Shown here: in pieces, positions 43,781-55,401 of the stretch
Layout of the letters: every line of letters starts with the position of its first letter
Numbering within the stretch: position 1 is the first letter of the stretch
Assembly: GCA_017163975.1 (NCBI GenBank)
Contig: JAFFSR010000249.1
Location: 4,339,001 to 4,403,000 of the forward strand
DNA from: Anastatus disparis
Lineage: Eukaryota > Arthropoda > Insecta > Hymenoptera > Eupelmidae
DNA: 64,000 bases
Direction of reading: 5' to 3'
Program-made: the position numbers and the translations under genes
Notes under the pieces: generated by a model
Databases searched by the model: none
What the model saw: only the letters and a program-made list of their open reading frames with translations
What the model was told of the DNA's origin: nothing

Positions 43781-45797
43781 TTACAATAATTTATTTTTAA
43801 TTAGACTTATAACCGATGGATAGCTAATCTTGTTATTTACGAATCGTCTCTTTGAGTACACATACTCGCATATTTTACATTCAGGCCGTGCTATAACATC
43901 GTGAAACCGTGTGCGTCTAATAGCGTCATAGTTTGCAAAAAGTGGCGGTGTTTTACCAGTAATAAGATCTCGTATAGAATCAAAGTTTATTTTCTGACTC
44001 ACCGACGAATTAAGTCTTATACCCTTGATTTTGCAAACAAATCCTTCAACGCCATCTGGTGTCAAATATTTATATCCATAAAATTTGGGTCCTCCAGAGA
44101 CGAATGATGTGATGCTTGTGCTAAGACCATAACAGGCCTATTCGTCGGTCAAGTCGCCCAAGAACGGCCCTGTTTTCGCTTTGTACTCACCCACGCGACT
44201 TACATACACAATAGAGTCGGTATCGTAATACAATACACGTTCACCCAGCGGTTGCAATTCTTCGTAGAGTTTTAAACGCGCCAAGGCTGTGGTATAAGCG
44301 GCTACGACAACGTTACACAATGGTGATGGCTCAACAGCCGATTCTTTGTTGTGCCAACTTACATAAATTGTCGTCTCATTGATCGGTAAAATTGAGTCGA
44401 CCTCGGTCTCGACACTGCAGAGTAATTCAAACCATCTCTGTGGATCATCTATCACTTCAGTCTTTGGCATATTCTCTCGTTGACCAAATTTACCCCACAA
44501 TGAATTTAAACAGAGTTTTGCTACAGATCTCAGACCAGCGTTATATTTTAATCGAGTTTTGTCTAATTTAATGCCCTCTTGTTGCACAAATTCCTCAATA
44601 TATCGAGCAATCGCGTTTTAATCACCGTCAGCACATTCCGAAGGGTAACCCGACACGTAAGTTTTCTCAGCGAAAAATTTATCGATATAAGTTGGAAATA
44701 TATCACCCTGACCCGTGGCTTTGTTGTACTGAGTAATTTTATAAGACCATATTTCAAATTTTTTTCTGATATAACCCATCTGAACAGCTTTTTTCAACTC
44801 GTCAGCAACCCACGTGCCGATAAAAACTCGATCATCAGGATTTTCTTGGTCACAATCTGCGGTATACATTGATTCGGCACACATTCGACACAGCGGAAAC
44901 AAAAGCTTATTATGCATTTCAACGGGTAGTACAGCATGATATATATTTCGCGGCGGCAATACTTCGCATTTAATAAGACCTTCAACGTGACTTATATTAT
45001 TTTTTTGACCCAGCAGAGAGCGACACTCATCTTCACCCACGTAAAGAGTAGGATGACCAACGGGATATCGACCGTATTTACAGATATATGGATATAATGA
45101 ACACACGTCCACGTATTTTATTTTCTCACCCTCTTTTGCATCGTAAATTTTGACTATATTACCCGTACGACCACCGAAAAATGCTTCTCGAGGATTCAAC
45201 GGTTCATGCCAATTTCGTGTTTTATTATCGATATACATCTTCATACTTTCGTTCTGTAAGTACTCATGATCAAAATCACATTCCCACTTTTCTATTTGTT
45301 GATAACCGTGGCTTCTTATCGATACCCGACCGCGTCCCTCTGGTTTAGAAACAATGCTGACTTTCACGTTTAAAACATCATCGATTTCAAAATTGTCATT
45401 ACTCTGTGCTACAGAAGCTAATAACTCGAGTAGATCTGTCGTCGAAAAATCACGAACCAGTCTAAAAGAAATCCATAAAGAACCGTGAACAAATCGGTCA
45501 GAGTTTATAGTTATACCGATATAATCTGAAGGTCGCGCATTTTCACACACATAACGAAATAAATCATTTATTGCTGCCTCAAACCACGTATACACATTCG
45601 CATTAGGTGGGGGGGGGGGCAATATTGACACTCTTAATTGTCTACCTTGTAACTTAAATTGTCGGTAATATCGCGATGATTCTTCATGAATCGTAATGTG
45701 GTTCTGAGTAGTAGTAGTACCATCTCCCTGTTGAAGATATTTGTCTACAATATGATATACCAAATTACGTGAAAATCTATGATTTATAAATTTACGC
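43781..45797 (-). pseudogene. Protein-primed family B DNA polymerase, broken
   Basis: Replicates the element. Visible: a Polinton-type N-terminal domain ending SKPEGRGR, then directly the pre-motif-A region (NPREAFFGGRTG), motif A DVCSLYPYI, motif B KLCLNSLWGKFGQR and motif C YYDTDSIVY, then a C-terminal block with FVCKIKGI. The 3'-5' exonuclease domain expected between the first two parts is missing. In-frame TAA (44618-44620) and TAG (44138-44140) interrupt the rest. The open frame runs upstream to an ATG at 45835, but those first codons are antisense to another repeat and probably not native. Confidence 0.85.
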
Positions 45798-46308
45798 TTA
45801 AGGAGATGTAAAACGGACACCACCCCTGCATTCATGAATTTGGCTTATTTTTTCATTATATTGCAAAACTTGAGGAAAAGAAATGCTTTAGCTTGTAGTA
45901 TTTACCATAAAGATCATTCAGTTAAATTTTCAAATAAATCCATTCATTAGTTTTTAAAAATTTTAGTGTTCCAATATTTATATATGGTCAATGTCCCAAT
46001 CGCTACTCACGAACCTAGTACTAGCTACTTATTGTTAAAAATTTTTTGGTATCTAAATAACATTGAGCGGTTAGTAATAGGTTCGTGAGTAGCGATTGGG
46101 ACATTGACCATATTAAAATTTTTAGATTTTGTACAAGAAATCTAAAATTCTGAGAAATTAATTAATGAATTTATTTTAAAATTTAATTGAATAATCTTTA
46201 TGGTACATATTACAAACTAAAGCATTTATTTTCTCAAAAATATGCAATAAAATGAAAAGATAGTAAATATTTATGAGTATAGGTGTAGTGTTCATTTTAC
46301 ATCTCCTT
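45798..46308. repeat. Inverted duplication around a short palindromic element
   Basis: Arms 45798-45950 and 46163-46308 are inverted, diverged copies; each encodes an LRRCK...TTP...YHKD peptide pointing inward. Between them lies a 132-bp palindrome (45982-46113) with TIRs ATATGGTCAATGTCCCAATC. The left arm abuts polB. Confidence 0.7.
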
Positions 46309-47056
46309 AAATCAACCTGTATTCTCTCTGTACCTGGTGATTCAGATGAAATCGTATTAAGTGTATTCTGCTCGTTATTATTGATCGCCATTGATGACTG
46401 TCTCTCATCATCACCCCACCAAGAGCAACCAGGCACTAGTTCAAAAGGTAGTGGCGCTGCTATATTATTATTTACCCCCTCCACCGCAAAGTCTGGGGTA
46501 GTTTCAGAGACATTTATGACTTCTCTTACCTCTTCGGGAGGTGGTAGTAGCACAAGATCTCTCGAATCAGATACATCTTCTTCTTCGGTCAGAAGCCTTA
46601 TCAACAGTTCATCCCCACTACTGTCCTTCATCATATTTTGCAGGTCTGTAAAATTTATGTAAAATCTGCTTAGTTGCACTATTTTTAACAAAAAAGTCTT
46701 ATCCCGCGAAATTCTGTGATCATAAACAAAAAGTTTATTGGTTATTGATTATTGATCCGAAACTGATATTTTCTTGCAAATCATGTTTTCAGATTTATTA
46801 TTTTATTTACAACAAAAAAGTATTTTATAGCAAAATTCTACGATCGTAAAGAAAAAAGATACAAGCTTTTAAACGGTAAAAGAAATTATGAACAACTTAC
46901 CTTTAATAACACGGTGATGTAACATGAGAAGCCTGACTTGTAACGCAACTTGCATCCCTCTGGTTTTAATACAACGACCAGCAATGTCAAGTATTTCATT
47001 ATTGTTAAAAATACCTCGCTTAAACATATAAGCTAAGGTACGTAGTCCGCAAAATC
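46176..47056 (-). CDS. Unrecognised two-exon gene
   Basis: Exon 47056-46902 (acceptor TTAG before it, donor AAAG|GTAAG) and exon 46645-46176 (acceptor TTTTACAG) join in phase. The first exon encodes GLRTLAYMFKRGIFNNN and LDIAGRCIKTRGMQVALQV; the second an acidic region (LTEEEDVSDSRD), a Pro/Glu stretch, WWGDDERQ and a C-terminal LRRCKMNTTP...NALVCNMYHKD. No domain recognised. A further upstream exon is likely. The C-terminal part is duplicated in inverse orientation at 45798-45950. It could be a Polinton accessory gene or host exons. Confidence 0.4.
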
Positions 47057-48282
47057 CTAAGATGAATTTAATTTTTTTCAATAATTCATTATTGGCGCAA
47101 ATATTTAGACTTTTGCGCCATGAATTATTGCAAAATAATTATATTTGCGGCTCCCGAACTAATGCTATATTTACAATATTTATCAAGACTTTAAGTAAAT
47201 TTTTTTTACCATCTTGCTTCGTGTTGATCTTCTTCTCTGGAACGTTGAACTTTAACTGTTAATCAGACCTATCAATCTTCATGTATTTATAGTACGATTT
47301 AGACATGAATTTAAAAGTAGGGATGAGAGGTGATGAAGGGGTAGTATGTGCGCAATATTTAATATTTCAAGAATCATCTTAATTTGATATTCAAATCCGC
47401 CAACACATGTAAAATAATGCCAGTTTAGCGCGAATCGTGGACCGGTGAGCATGTAAGTATAAACCAGAATGCATATAATTCATCATCATTTCGCTTACGA
47501 GTAGGCGGGAATTTTTTCATGTAACGCGATCACACTTGGGCGTGTTCTATATCGTCCACCTAGCTAGTGTGTGTCTTCAGTAAAGAGGTGTTAATTGCCC
47601 AACCTACATAATCGTAGTGAAATAATTTGTATATATATATATATATATTCTGCATATAATTAATACCCATTTGCATATATGTATATATTTATATACATTT
47701 AGTATAAGTAGAATAACTACATAACATTTATTTAAATTATAATAATATATATATAGACATTGTAAAAGATATGAATGTTATGCTCTTCTACTTTCTGCTA
47801 TCCTGATACTTTTTATTAATTTTTCGTAATAATCTCTTGTTTTTTTACATAAAAATTTGAATTTCAATGCATTTATCATTTGCATGTTATTTGCATATGG
47901 GTAACGCATTGCACGTTATGTTTGCATATAAACATTGTGTAAGTAATGTACTTACTCATTACCATGTATACTTTTATGACATTGTAGACCATATTCAGTT
48001 TAATATCCTGAGGTCTTATTAAATTTATATATATAGTTGTTCTTAGTTGTATACGCAACTTGGGCGTATTAACAATGAATGTCAAAAATAACTAATCACA
48101 AGAGGAAGAATAGCTTTTATAATACCCTGATACTTTCTCTTATATTTATCATGAATTGTCGATATTTATTGCGTGATGATTGATAATTTATGAATAATAA
48201 TTTTTAAATAATAAATATCTTTCAATATAATATATTCGATTTTGATAAATATTTATATTTACATATGATTTACATATGTATG

Positions 48283-48331
<49 letters not shown>

Positions 48332-48616
48332 TTGTTCGTAGTTATATATGCAACTTGGGCGTATGAACATTGGATGTCAAGAACAACTAATCGCAAGAGG
48401 TAGAATAGTTATACTTCTTCTTATGTTTTGGGCTCCTGATACTTTTTTATCATTTTTGTATCACTTTCTCTATATTTATTGATTCGATACCTTGGTAATG
48501 TAATGTAATGATAATAAATATATATTATATTCAAAATATAATAACCAATTTTAATGCATGGCTTATTTGTCCATCATTTGCATATCATCTGCATATGATT
48601 TGTATATATATATATA
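47057..48616. other. AT-rich region with a degenerate ~300-bp direct repeat
   Basis: A small palindrome lies at 47080-47130 (TTGGCGCAAA). Units recognisable by CAACTTGGGCGTATxAACA and the following AACTAATC.CAAGAGG lie at about 48050-48110 and 48345-48405, with a fainter third upstream. (TA)n lies at about 48288-48327. No gene supported. Confidence 0.55.
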
Positions 48617-48658
48617 TCTCCCCATATTATATAGTTATATGAACCAAAATTCAGTCGG

Positions 48659-48850
48659 TGCCCCCCCCCCACATCCCCCCACGCCCCCCCACATGATTTT
48701 TATTAATTAAATAACGTAAATTTACGTTATTTTATGTTATCGATCATTACCCCCCACGTCCCCCCATAGACCCCCACTAACCCCCCCCCACACAATCCCC
48801 CCCACAGGCCCCCCACAATCCCCCCACAACCCCCCCACAATCCTCCCAAT
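48659..48850. repeat. Poly-C-rich tract near the Helitron 5' end
   Basis: Many runs of 5-10 C separated by CACA/AAT; G-runs on the minus strand could form quadruplexes. Confidence 0.75.
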
Positions 48851-49339
48851 AACCTTTTAGAACCATCAAATATTGCATAATATAGTTTTATATTTTTTTA
48901 TTATATTTTAAGTATAATATTACATAAAAATATAAAAATTTTATTTTTTTTTGTTGAAAACTCGAAAGTAGTTGCATAAAATTACAATTTATTATATTTA
49001 AAATGAAAAACATGTGCCTCATCAGATATCTTATTACCATTTTTTACATAGTTTATCTGAAATTAATAAATATAAATTTAAATTAATTCTATTACAATTC
49101 CTCAACACTATAATTAATTCATTTGTTGAAAACATAATGATTTTTAATAATTTGTTCATATTATAAATATTTTATTGTATTAAAATAAAAATAAGCATAT
49201 AGTGTTGAGGATTCAGATTTCCACACCACCTTACATTATAAACCTTTAATAGTATTGATTTATACAACTTTTAAAATTAATTGATATTAATATTTATGTT
49301 TAAATTTATATAACTTTCAAGATTAATAACTATTTATAT

Positions 49340-49645
49340 TTGTTTTACAAAGGTGTAGATCAAACGGATGATAATATTCATTTGAATTATTCAATAGAAA
49401 TGTTAAATAACATAAGAGAAGGATTACCTCCACACGAACTGAAATTAAAAGTAAATACCATAATTATGTTAATTCGAAATTTAAGTATAAAAAATGGATT
49501 ATGTAATGAAACGCGATTAAAAATAACTAAATTATTCAAATATAACATAGAAGCACAAATAACTCTTTCACGTTGTAAAAATGTAAATAAAATATATATT
49601 CAAAATGAATCGAAAAACAGAGATATTGTACCTAACATAGTTTAG
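49340..49645 (+). pseudogene. Helitron helicase fragment
   Basis: About 100 codons. GLPPHELKLKVNTIIMLIRNL followed within the same stretch by NGLCNETRL is the motif region between IV and V of Helitron PIF1 helicases, and matches PPHELRLRQNCIVMLIRNL in the larger Helitron at 15.7-16.8 kb. Walker motifs and Rep are absent. It is a remnant carried by the short Helitron. Confidence 0.75.
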
Positions 49646-50395
49646 AAAGAAATATTAAAAAAATAATACGCGAACCAATAGCAGAATATTACTTTAATCA
49701 AAGTCATGAAATTTATTCTAAATATTTATTAAGATTAGCTAACATTATTAATAAAATATGAAAAATTAAAATAAATCATAAATATTTCAATATATAATAA
49801 TAAATTAAAAAAAAATTTTTAAACATTATCAATATTATTAAAAATAAAAAAAAAATAAAATATTTAAAAATTAACTCAAATATTTCAAAGTTATGATTAT
49901 TTAAAATTTATAAATCGAAATTTTAATAAATAAATAATTTAACTACTGACAACAATAAATAAAAAAAACATATTCATAACTTTTATACAGGTAAATGTAA
50001 TATAAGTAAGTATAAAATAATTTAAAATTATTTTATTTATTTATTTGTTATATAAATAACTAAATTTTAAATAAAATATGATATAATGATCATGTAATAA
50101 TTTCATTTACAATATCATAATAAATTTATAAATTTTAGTATGAATTTTTGATATATCTCATAAAATGTTTAAAATGAGAAAAAAGATATAAAAAAGGAAT
50201 TATAACAAAATAATCCTATAAATCTTATAAAACTCAAAATCATTACGATATATCAAATAATATACTAAATTATCAACGAAACTAAAAAAAAATGATTTAA
50301 AAATTTAAAAATGATTTAAATGTTTAATATATAATTATATTTATAGCACAACTGGGGGTTGGCGAGCAGTGCGAGCAGGGGGGTACCCCCCCTAG

Positions 50396-50502
50396 TATAT
50401 ATATATATATATATAAGAATGTATATATTTTATACAGATTTTTGTTTACACGTGTATGTATTATGTTTGTATGTATGTATAGACATACATATTAGAAAAG
50501 AT

Positions 50503-50540
<38 letters not shown>

Positions 50541-51645
50541 TTCTCAATTGCTAAAATTTTAAGTTTTATAAAATAGCACCCGTACATACGTCTTGGGGAG
50601 AGAGATTTCTTACGTTGAAATTTTAAATTTATAACGTCAGCACCCTAACATACGTCTTTTTCATAAAATTGATTGCAAAAGAGTCAGATTAACAGTCTTA
50701 GCGTGAGAATGGTATGTGATTTTTTATTAATTATGATTATTTTAACTTTCTTTTAAAATATGCTTCTCAAAATACACTTATTAATATTTTCCTGCAAAAG
50801 AGTATCAAGCTGCTATTCGTAGTGTAGGAATGGTATGTAATATTTTTATTTTCGGTGGGGGGAGTTAGGCTATTAAGGGTGAAGATTCGGCTTCACTGTC
50901 AGTCTCCATCGAAACTCCAGGCAAAAAGGTTGTTCTACAATGTGAGTCTACGTCGGGATGTGCTTCCAACAGTGATCAGCTGGTATAAAATTTTTAAATT
51001 TCAAATATTGTGTATTTATTTTTGTGTGTGTGTGTATGTGTGTGTGTGTGTGCGTGTGTACGTGTGCGTGTGCGTGTGTGCGTATGCGTGTGAGTATGTG
51101 TGTGTGTGTGTGCGTGTGCGTGTGCGTGTGTGCGTATGCGTGTGAGCATGTGTGTGTGTGTGATTGTGCCTGTGCGTGTGCGCGTGCGTGTGCGTGTGCG
51201 CGTGTGTGTGTGTGTGTGTGAGAGCGTGCATTTATTTCTTGGGGCACCAATGTTCCGTCGCAACAACCCCTAGTGGTCAGTAACCTTTGAGGTGGTGGAG
51301 TGGGGGTTTGTTGTGACGGTCCATGGTGCCCCTATAACTACTACTTTATATTATTTAATTTTACTGATTCTTAATGTAAAGTGAATCTATATTTGAAATT
51401 TTTTTTTGTTGTTGTTTTTGCTACTTTTCTTTTAAAATATTAAACTACATATATTTGCTCTCCATTGAAAATCGGTGACTACTTACATGCTGTCTCTCTG
51501 AGGCCATATTTAGTCTTGCTAACGAGATGGACCTTAAAAGCTCTCTGATTGGTCAGTACAGCTCGTGTCGCTTGTGAGATAGTTACAGAATAACCTCCCT
51601 GGTGCAACGCTTACGGGAGCGTTACACGAAAGAGATAGAATGTAA
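50396..51645. other. Non-coding with microsatellites
   Basis: (AG)n at about 50505-50537. A direct repeat of a ~65-130-bp unit (ACATACGTCTT at about 50586 and 50650; GGAATGGTATGT-like at about 50707 and 50828). A long GT/GC dinucleotide tract at 51017-51225. A small inverted element at 51241-51332 (GGGGCACCAATG...CCATGGTGCCCC). Confidence 0.7.
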
Positions 51646-51960
51646 GTTAATAACAAGATCAATCGTAATGATTGTGATAAATATTATATTGGACAAACAA
51701 GTAGATATTTAAAGAAACAAATTTATGAGCATAAATATAGTTTGAGAAGTCCAAATGTTGTGACGGGTTTGAAACAACATTGTTTGAATTCCATTCATTC
51801 TTTTGATTTTGTGAATGTTGACATTTTAGAAAATAATATTAAAAATAAATTTAAAAGGAAGAGTTTTGAAAATATTCACATTTCTCAGAATAAAAATAAT
51901 GTAAATTTAATGTTAAAATCAAGTAAATTAAACAGTATTCATAATCTTTTTCTAACATAA
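51646..51960 (+). pseudogene. Penelope-like element C-terminus: GIY-YIG endonuclease
   Basis: About 104 codons in frame to TAA. CDKYYIGQTSRYLKKQIYEHK (shortened here to its core YYIGQTSR) is the GIY-YIG nuclease motif found at the end of Penelope-like reverse transcriptases. The RT domain is absent, consistent with 5' truncation during target-primed insertion. Downstream sequence (51961-52150) is probably its 3' end. Confidence 0.75.
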
Positions 51961-52645
51961 TATAGAATTAAAGTGGTGGAGGCATATTAACTTATATTGG
52001 TGTTGGATGTATATGTATAATGTTTTTGATGGTGGAGGGAATATTCAGATAATTTTTAGTTATAAATTGGGAGTCGTGCGGCGAGAGGCGTTCAGTCCTT
52101 GAGGATGAGGAGTAGCGTGCTCAGAACGTTAGACATTTTTGAAGATCACAATTGAAAAAAGATTTTTTGGTGGTTATTCTACGGGGGTGATTATAAACAA
52201 GGGCAGTCTGACTGTCCATATTTATTTTATTATTTTATTATATAGATTTTAAATTGACTGTAAGACTGATGGAAATATTTGTCATCTTATTTATTGTTCA
52301 GTCGACATAAGTATTGTTTTTATTTATAGACTTTTTTATCGGAAAGAAATTGAATGTCATTGAATTTCTTGAAAATTATAATTGGTAACTAAAATATCCT
52401 TTGTTCATTTGACTGAAGAGGTTTAGAGAATTATTTTTGTTTTATTCTTGTCATAATTTAAATATAATCTATCTAAAGATACGATAACACTTTGAAAAAT
52501 AATTAATTTAATTTTCAGTGAAGATATAATTTTACATATTGAATAATGTTAACAGTCCAAGAGATAATAAGACACGATCCACTTTGTACTGATAATTCAT
52601 CATTTCTGTTATGGCATTTTTACAGTAAAAGTAACTCAAAGAGAA

Positions 52646-54555
52646 CTGGATAAGTACGTTAAAATGGCCTATCCTTCGATTTTTTTAGAATTTGGCCTAT
52701 TTATTTATCATGTCAAAAAACTCCGATCCTGAAAGTTACAGCTCGCTAGACTCAAAATTGGCTTCCTAACCTCAAAAAATGTGATTTTCAGTTTTTGAAG
52801 CATATCTCTGCGAATTTTGAACCGATTTGGGGGATTCAAAATCGAGAATAAAGGAAATCATGATGCGCACATAAGCTTTTTATTTTTAGAGGTTTTCGAA
52901 ACCAAAACATAACTTCAAAATGGGTTTGAAAATTTCTAAGTTACGTAGAAAAAAAACTATTGTTTAGATTTCTTTTTAGTTCACCTCAAAGGCTTTTTAT
53001 TTGAATTTAGTACCATAAATTTTTTCAGATATTTTAATAGGGTGAAGAGTAGTGAAAATGATGAAAAACTCAAATTTCCACTCATTTTTGGGATTTTTAG
53101 AGTATTTAAACAATTTCTAAGTACATTTTAAGATGAAAAATAAGTTGAGCGACCCAAAATACCCTGTAATATGAGTTTTTGGTTACATTTTTCCACAATA
53201 TATTGCTCAAATGTCGAAAACTAACCTCAAAAAACGCGTTTTGATATTGTATACGACGTAAAAGCTCACGTTATCTCGGTAATGATCCAAGGTGTTGACT
53301 TAATGTTTATTGAAAACATCATTTTTTCTTCAAAAATGCTATATTATTAATGACATAAGAACTCACATTTTCCATATTTGATACAGTGTTTTTGATGATA
53401 AGCTAAACACTAACTGTTGAAATAAGTTATCTACCAACAAATTCGTTTAGATATAATGGTAAGTCACGTTTCTGTTGAATAAGTGAGAGTATATGCGCGA
53501 AAAAAAATAAAATAAAAAACGCTGTCAACAGCCTTAGCGCAGTGCTTTAGAGTTCTTAAAGTTCGAGTAATAAGACTTTATTTTTTAAAATTTAATTCTA
53601 ATATAAAAAATGATTTACCAGTAATAATTCCTAATATTTTTATAAAGCTAATCTTAATAAAGTTTCATAATTAAATTTGGCATTAAAAAAAATAATAATA
53701 TAATAAAAAAATGCTTATTTGATTGAAAAAGCAAATCAATAGATCGTGCAAATTTTGGAACATATCCATCAAGTACTTCACGTAAAATAAAAAAAAGGAA
53801 AAAAAATCAAAATTATTTTAATTCTCAACTTATAAAAATTATTTAATGACAATTACTTAGTTTATTATAAAATATAAAATCATTTAAAAATTTCAAAAAC
53901 ACTTATGTCGATATAATTATTTTCTTGTTCTGAAAATAAAATAATGAAAATATTTAATTTTCATTTATATGCAGTAGGCTAGAACCACTAAACATATCGT
54001 CGGGTTGGCGGAAAAACATCATAACTCAGCTAAACTCTTAAAAACGTAACAACTTGGTTTTGTTTACGAAAAGGTTCTAATTCAACTTAGCGCTCAAAAA
54101 AGTAGTAATTATGAATAAACGTTATAACTCCTATGTTTAAACATAAAAGTTATAACGTTTTTATGGCCAAACCCGAGTTACAATTTTTTCATACGCTAAG
54201 TTGAATTACTTCTTAGTTACCGAAGCCAAGTTGTTACGTTTTTGAGCTTGGCTGAATTACGATCTTTTTCCTCCCACCCGACGATATGCTCAACTACACC
54301 CAACGACAACAGCGTCCTTGTTCCTTTTTGTGCCTTCTTGTTCCTTATGGTTATGGTTTATGAATCTGTCATGACCTTTAACTGTTTTGATTGTGGTCAA
54401 AAAAATTTGTATTAATAGAACATACAACGATATTACAAATAATATTAAATATTATTATTTTGTAACTTTCAGGATCGGAGTTTTTTGACATGATAAATAA
54501 ATAGGCCAAATTCTAAAAAAATCGAAGGACAGGCCATTTTAACGTACTTATCCAG
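52646..54555. mobile_element. 1.9-kb non-autonomous TIR element in the left arm
   Basis: ~95-bp TIRs starting CTGGATAAGTACGTT and ending AACGTACTTATCCAG. No ORF. The interruption is confirmed by the uninterrupted right arm of the host transposon. Confidence 0.75.
53993..54288. mobile_element. Palindromic MITE nested in the 1.9-kb element
   Basis: Inverted arms with CATATCGTCGGGTTGGCGG at the left and its diverged inverse at the right; the centre contains paired AAGTTATAACG segments. Non-coding. Confidence 0.65.
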
Positions 54556-55401
54556 CTATACTCTTTATAGCTAACCAATATTTAAATTCAATTACTTATA
54601 CATTGAATACAGAATTTATATGCCAATACCTTTTTCTTAGATGTATCAGTTACAAGATGCAAAACTAAAAATGCACTTCTACTTATGTTAGAGCTTTTTG
54701 TGTAAATTTATGAGAATATTAATAATTACACAGGCCTACAAATATTGGGGTCATGGAAGTTGTTGGAAAATGGAGGGTCATTTCCAAAGTAATTTTTTCC
54801 GTAGAATCCGAATCCGGGGTCCGAATTGCTCTATCACGTCAGGATTTTGAGATATTTGAGGTTTTTTACCAAAAAAATGGCATTTTTGGCTACTTTTGAG
54901 GTTATGTACAGAAGAGACAAAATTTTTTGGGAGTTTTTTTTTAGTTGCATCTTATAGCACTACTCTTCCTCTTTAATTTAAGAGTCGCAGAGTTCAATTA
55001 CGATTTTTCTACACCAAGTTACGCCAATTTGAAATTACGAGATATGTCCTATTAATTGCATGACCATTTGCATTGAATACGTTGAGGCAGACATTTGTGA
55101 ACTGGGTATTTTTTCTTCAAAATTTTTACTTGGGGATTTTTGGGGTTACTGATTACGAATATGAAGTTGAGATATTAAAATTTTCAAATTCAAGATGGCG
55201 GATTCAAAATGGCGTATAAAAATTTTCAAAAAACATTGCAAATATGAAACATATTTTCATTTTCTGCTATCTAATAACTTTTGTTGTTACGATAAACATA
55301 ATACATTATAGTAATTTATATTTACACAGGTATCGTGACATTGAATTTGACCTTCAGCTTGATCTTCAAGTGCATTTCAAGTTAAACTTTTCTTTACATT
55401 T

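Larger units (their letters stand above)
34941..45797 (-). mobile_element. Polinton/Maverick element
   Basis: Nearly all hallmark genes lie in order on the minus strand: protein-primed PolB, FtsK-type packaging ATPase, small conserved proteins, PLA2-like protein, retroviral-type integrase with chromodomain, minor capsid, capsid-region basic protein, major capsid, an exonuclease-like conserved protein, cysteine protease and a 3'-end conserved protein. One plus-strand gene (43451-43666) is embedded. Terminal inverted repeats and the 6-bp target duplication expected for Polintons were not found, so the borders are approximate. Confidence 0.9.
48617..50395 (+). mobile_element. Short Helitron with both termini
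   Basis: 5' end TCTCCCCATATTATATAG after an A (48616). The 3' end has a GC-rich hairpin (GGGGGGTACCCCCC) followed by CTAG and T (50396). Insertion between A and T, 5' TC and 3' CTRR preceded by a hairpin are Helitron hallmarks. The interior holds only a helicase fragment and C-rich repeats. Confidence 0.7.

Noticed and set aside
45798..45835. polB start at the ATG 45835 as the native N-terminus
   Set aside because: The first codons are antisense to an inverted repeat arm, so the native start was probably lost or lies elsewhere.
46273..46662. 129-codon plus-strand ORF
   Set aside because: It is antisense to the better supported spliced minus-strand exon.
50948..51266. His/Thr-rich or Cys/Val-rich ORFs at about 51 kb
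   Set aside because: They translate a GT/GC dinucleotide tract in several frames at once.
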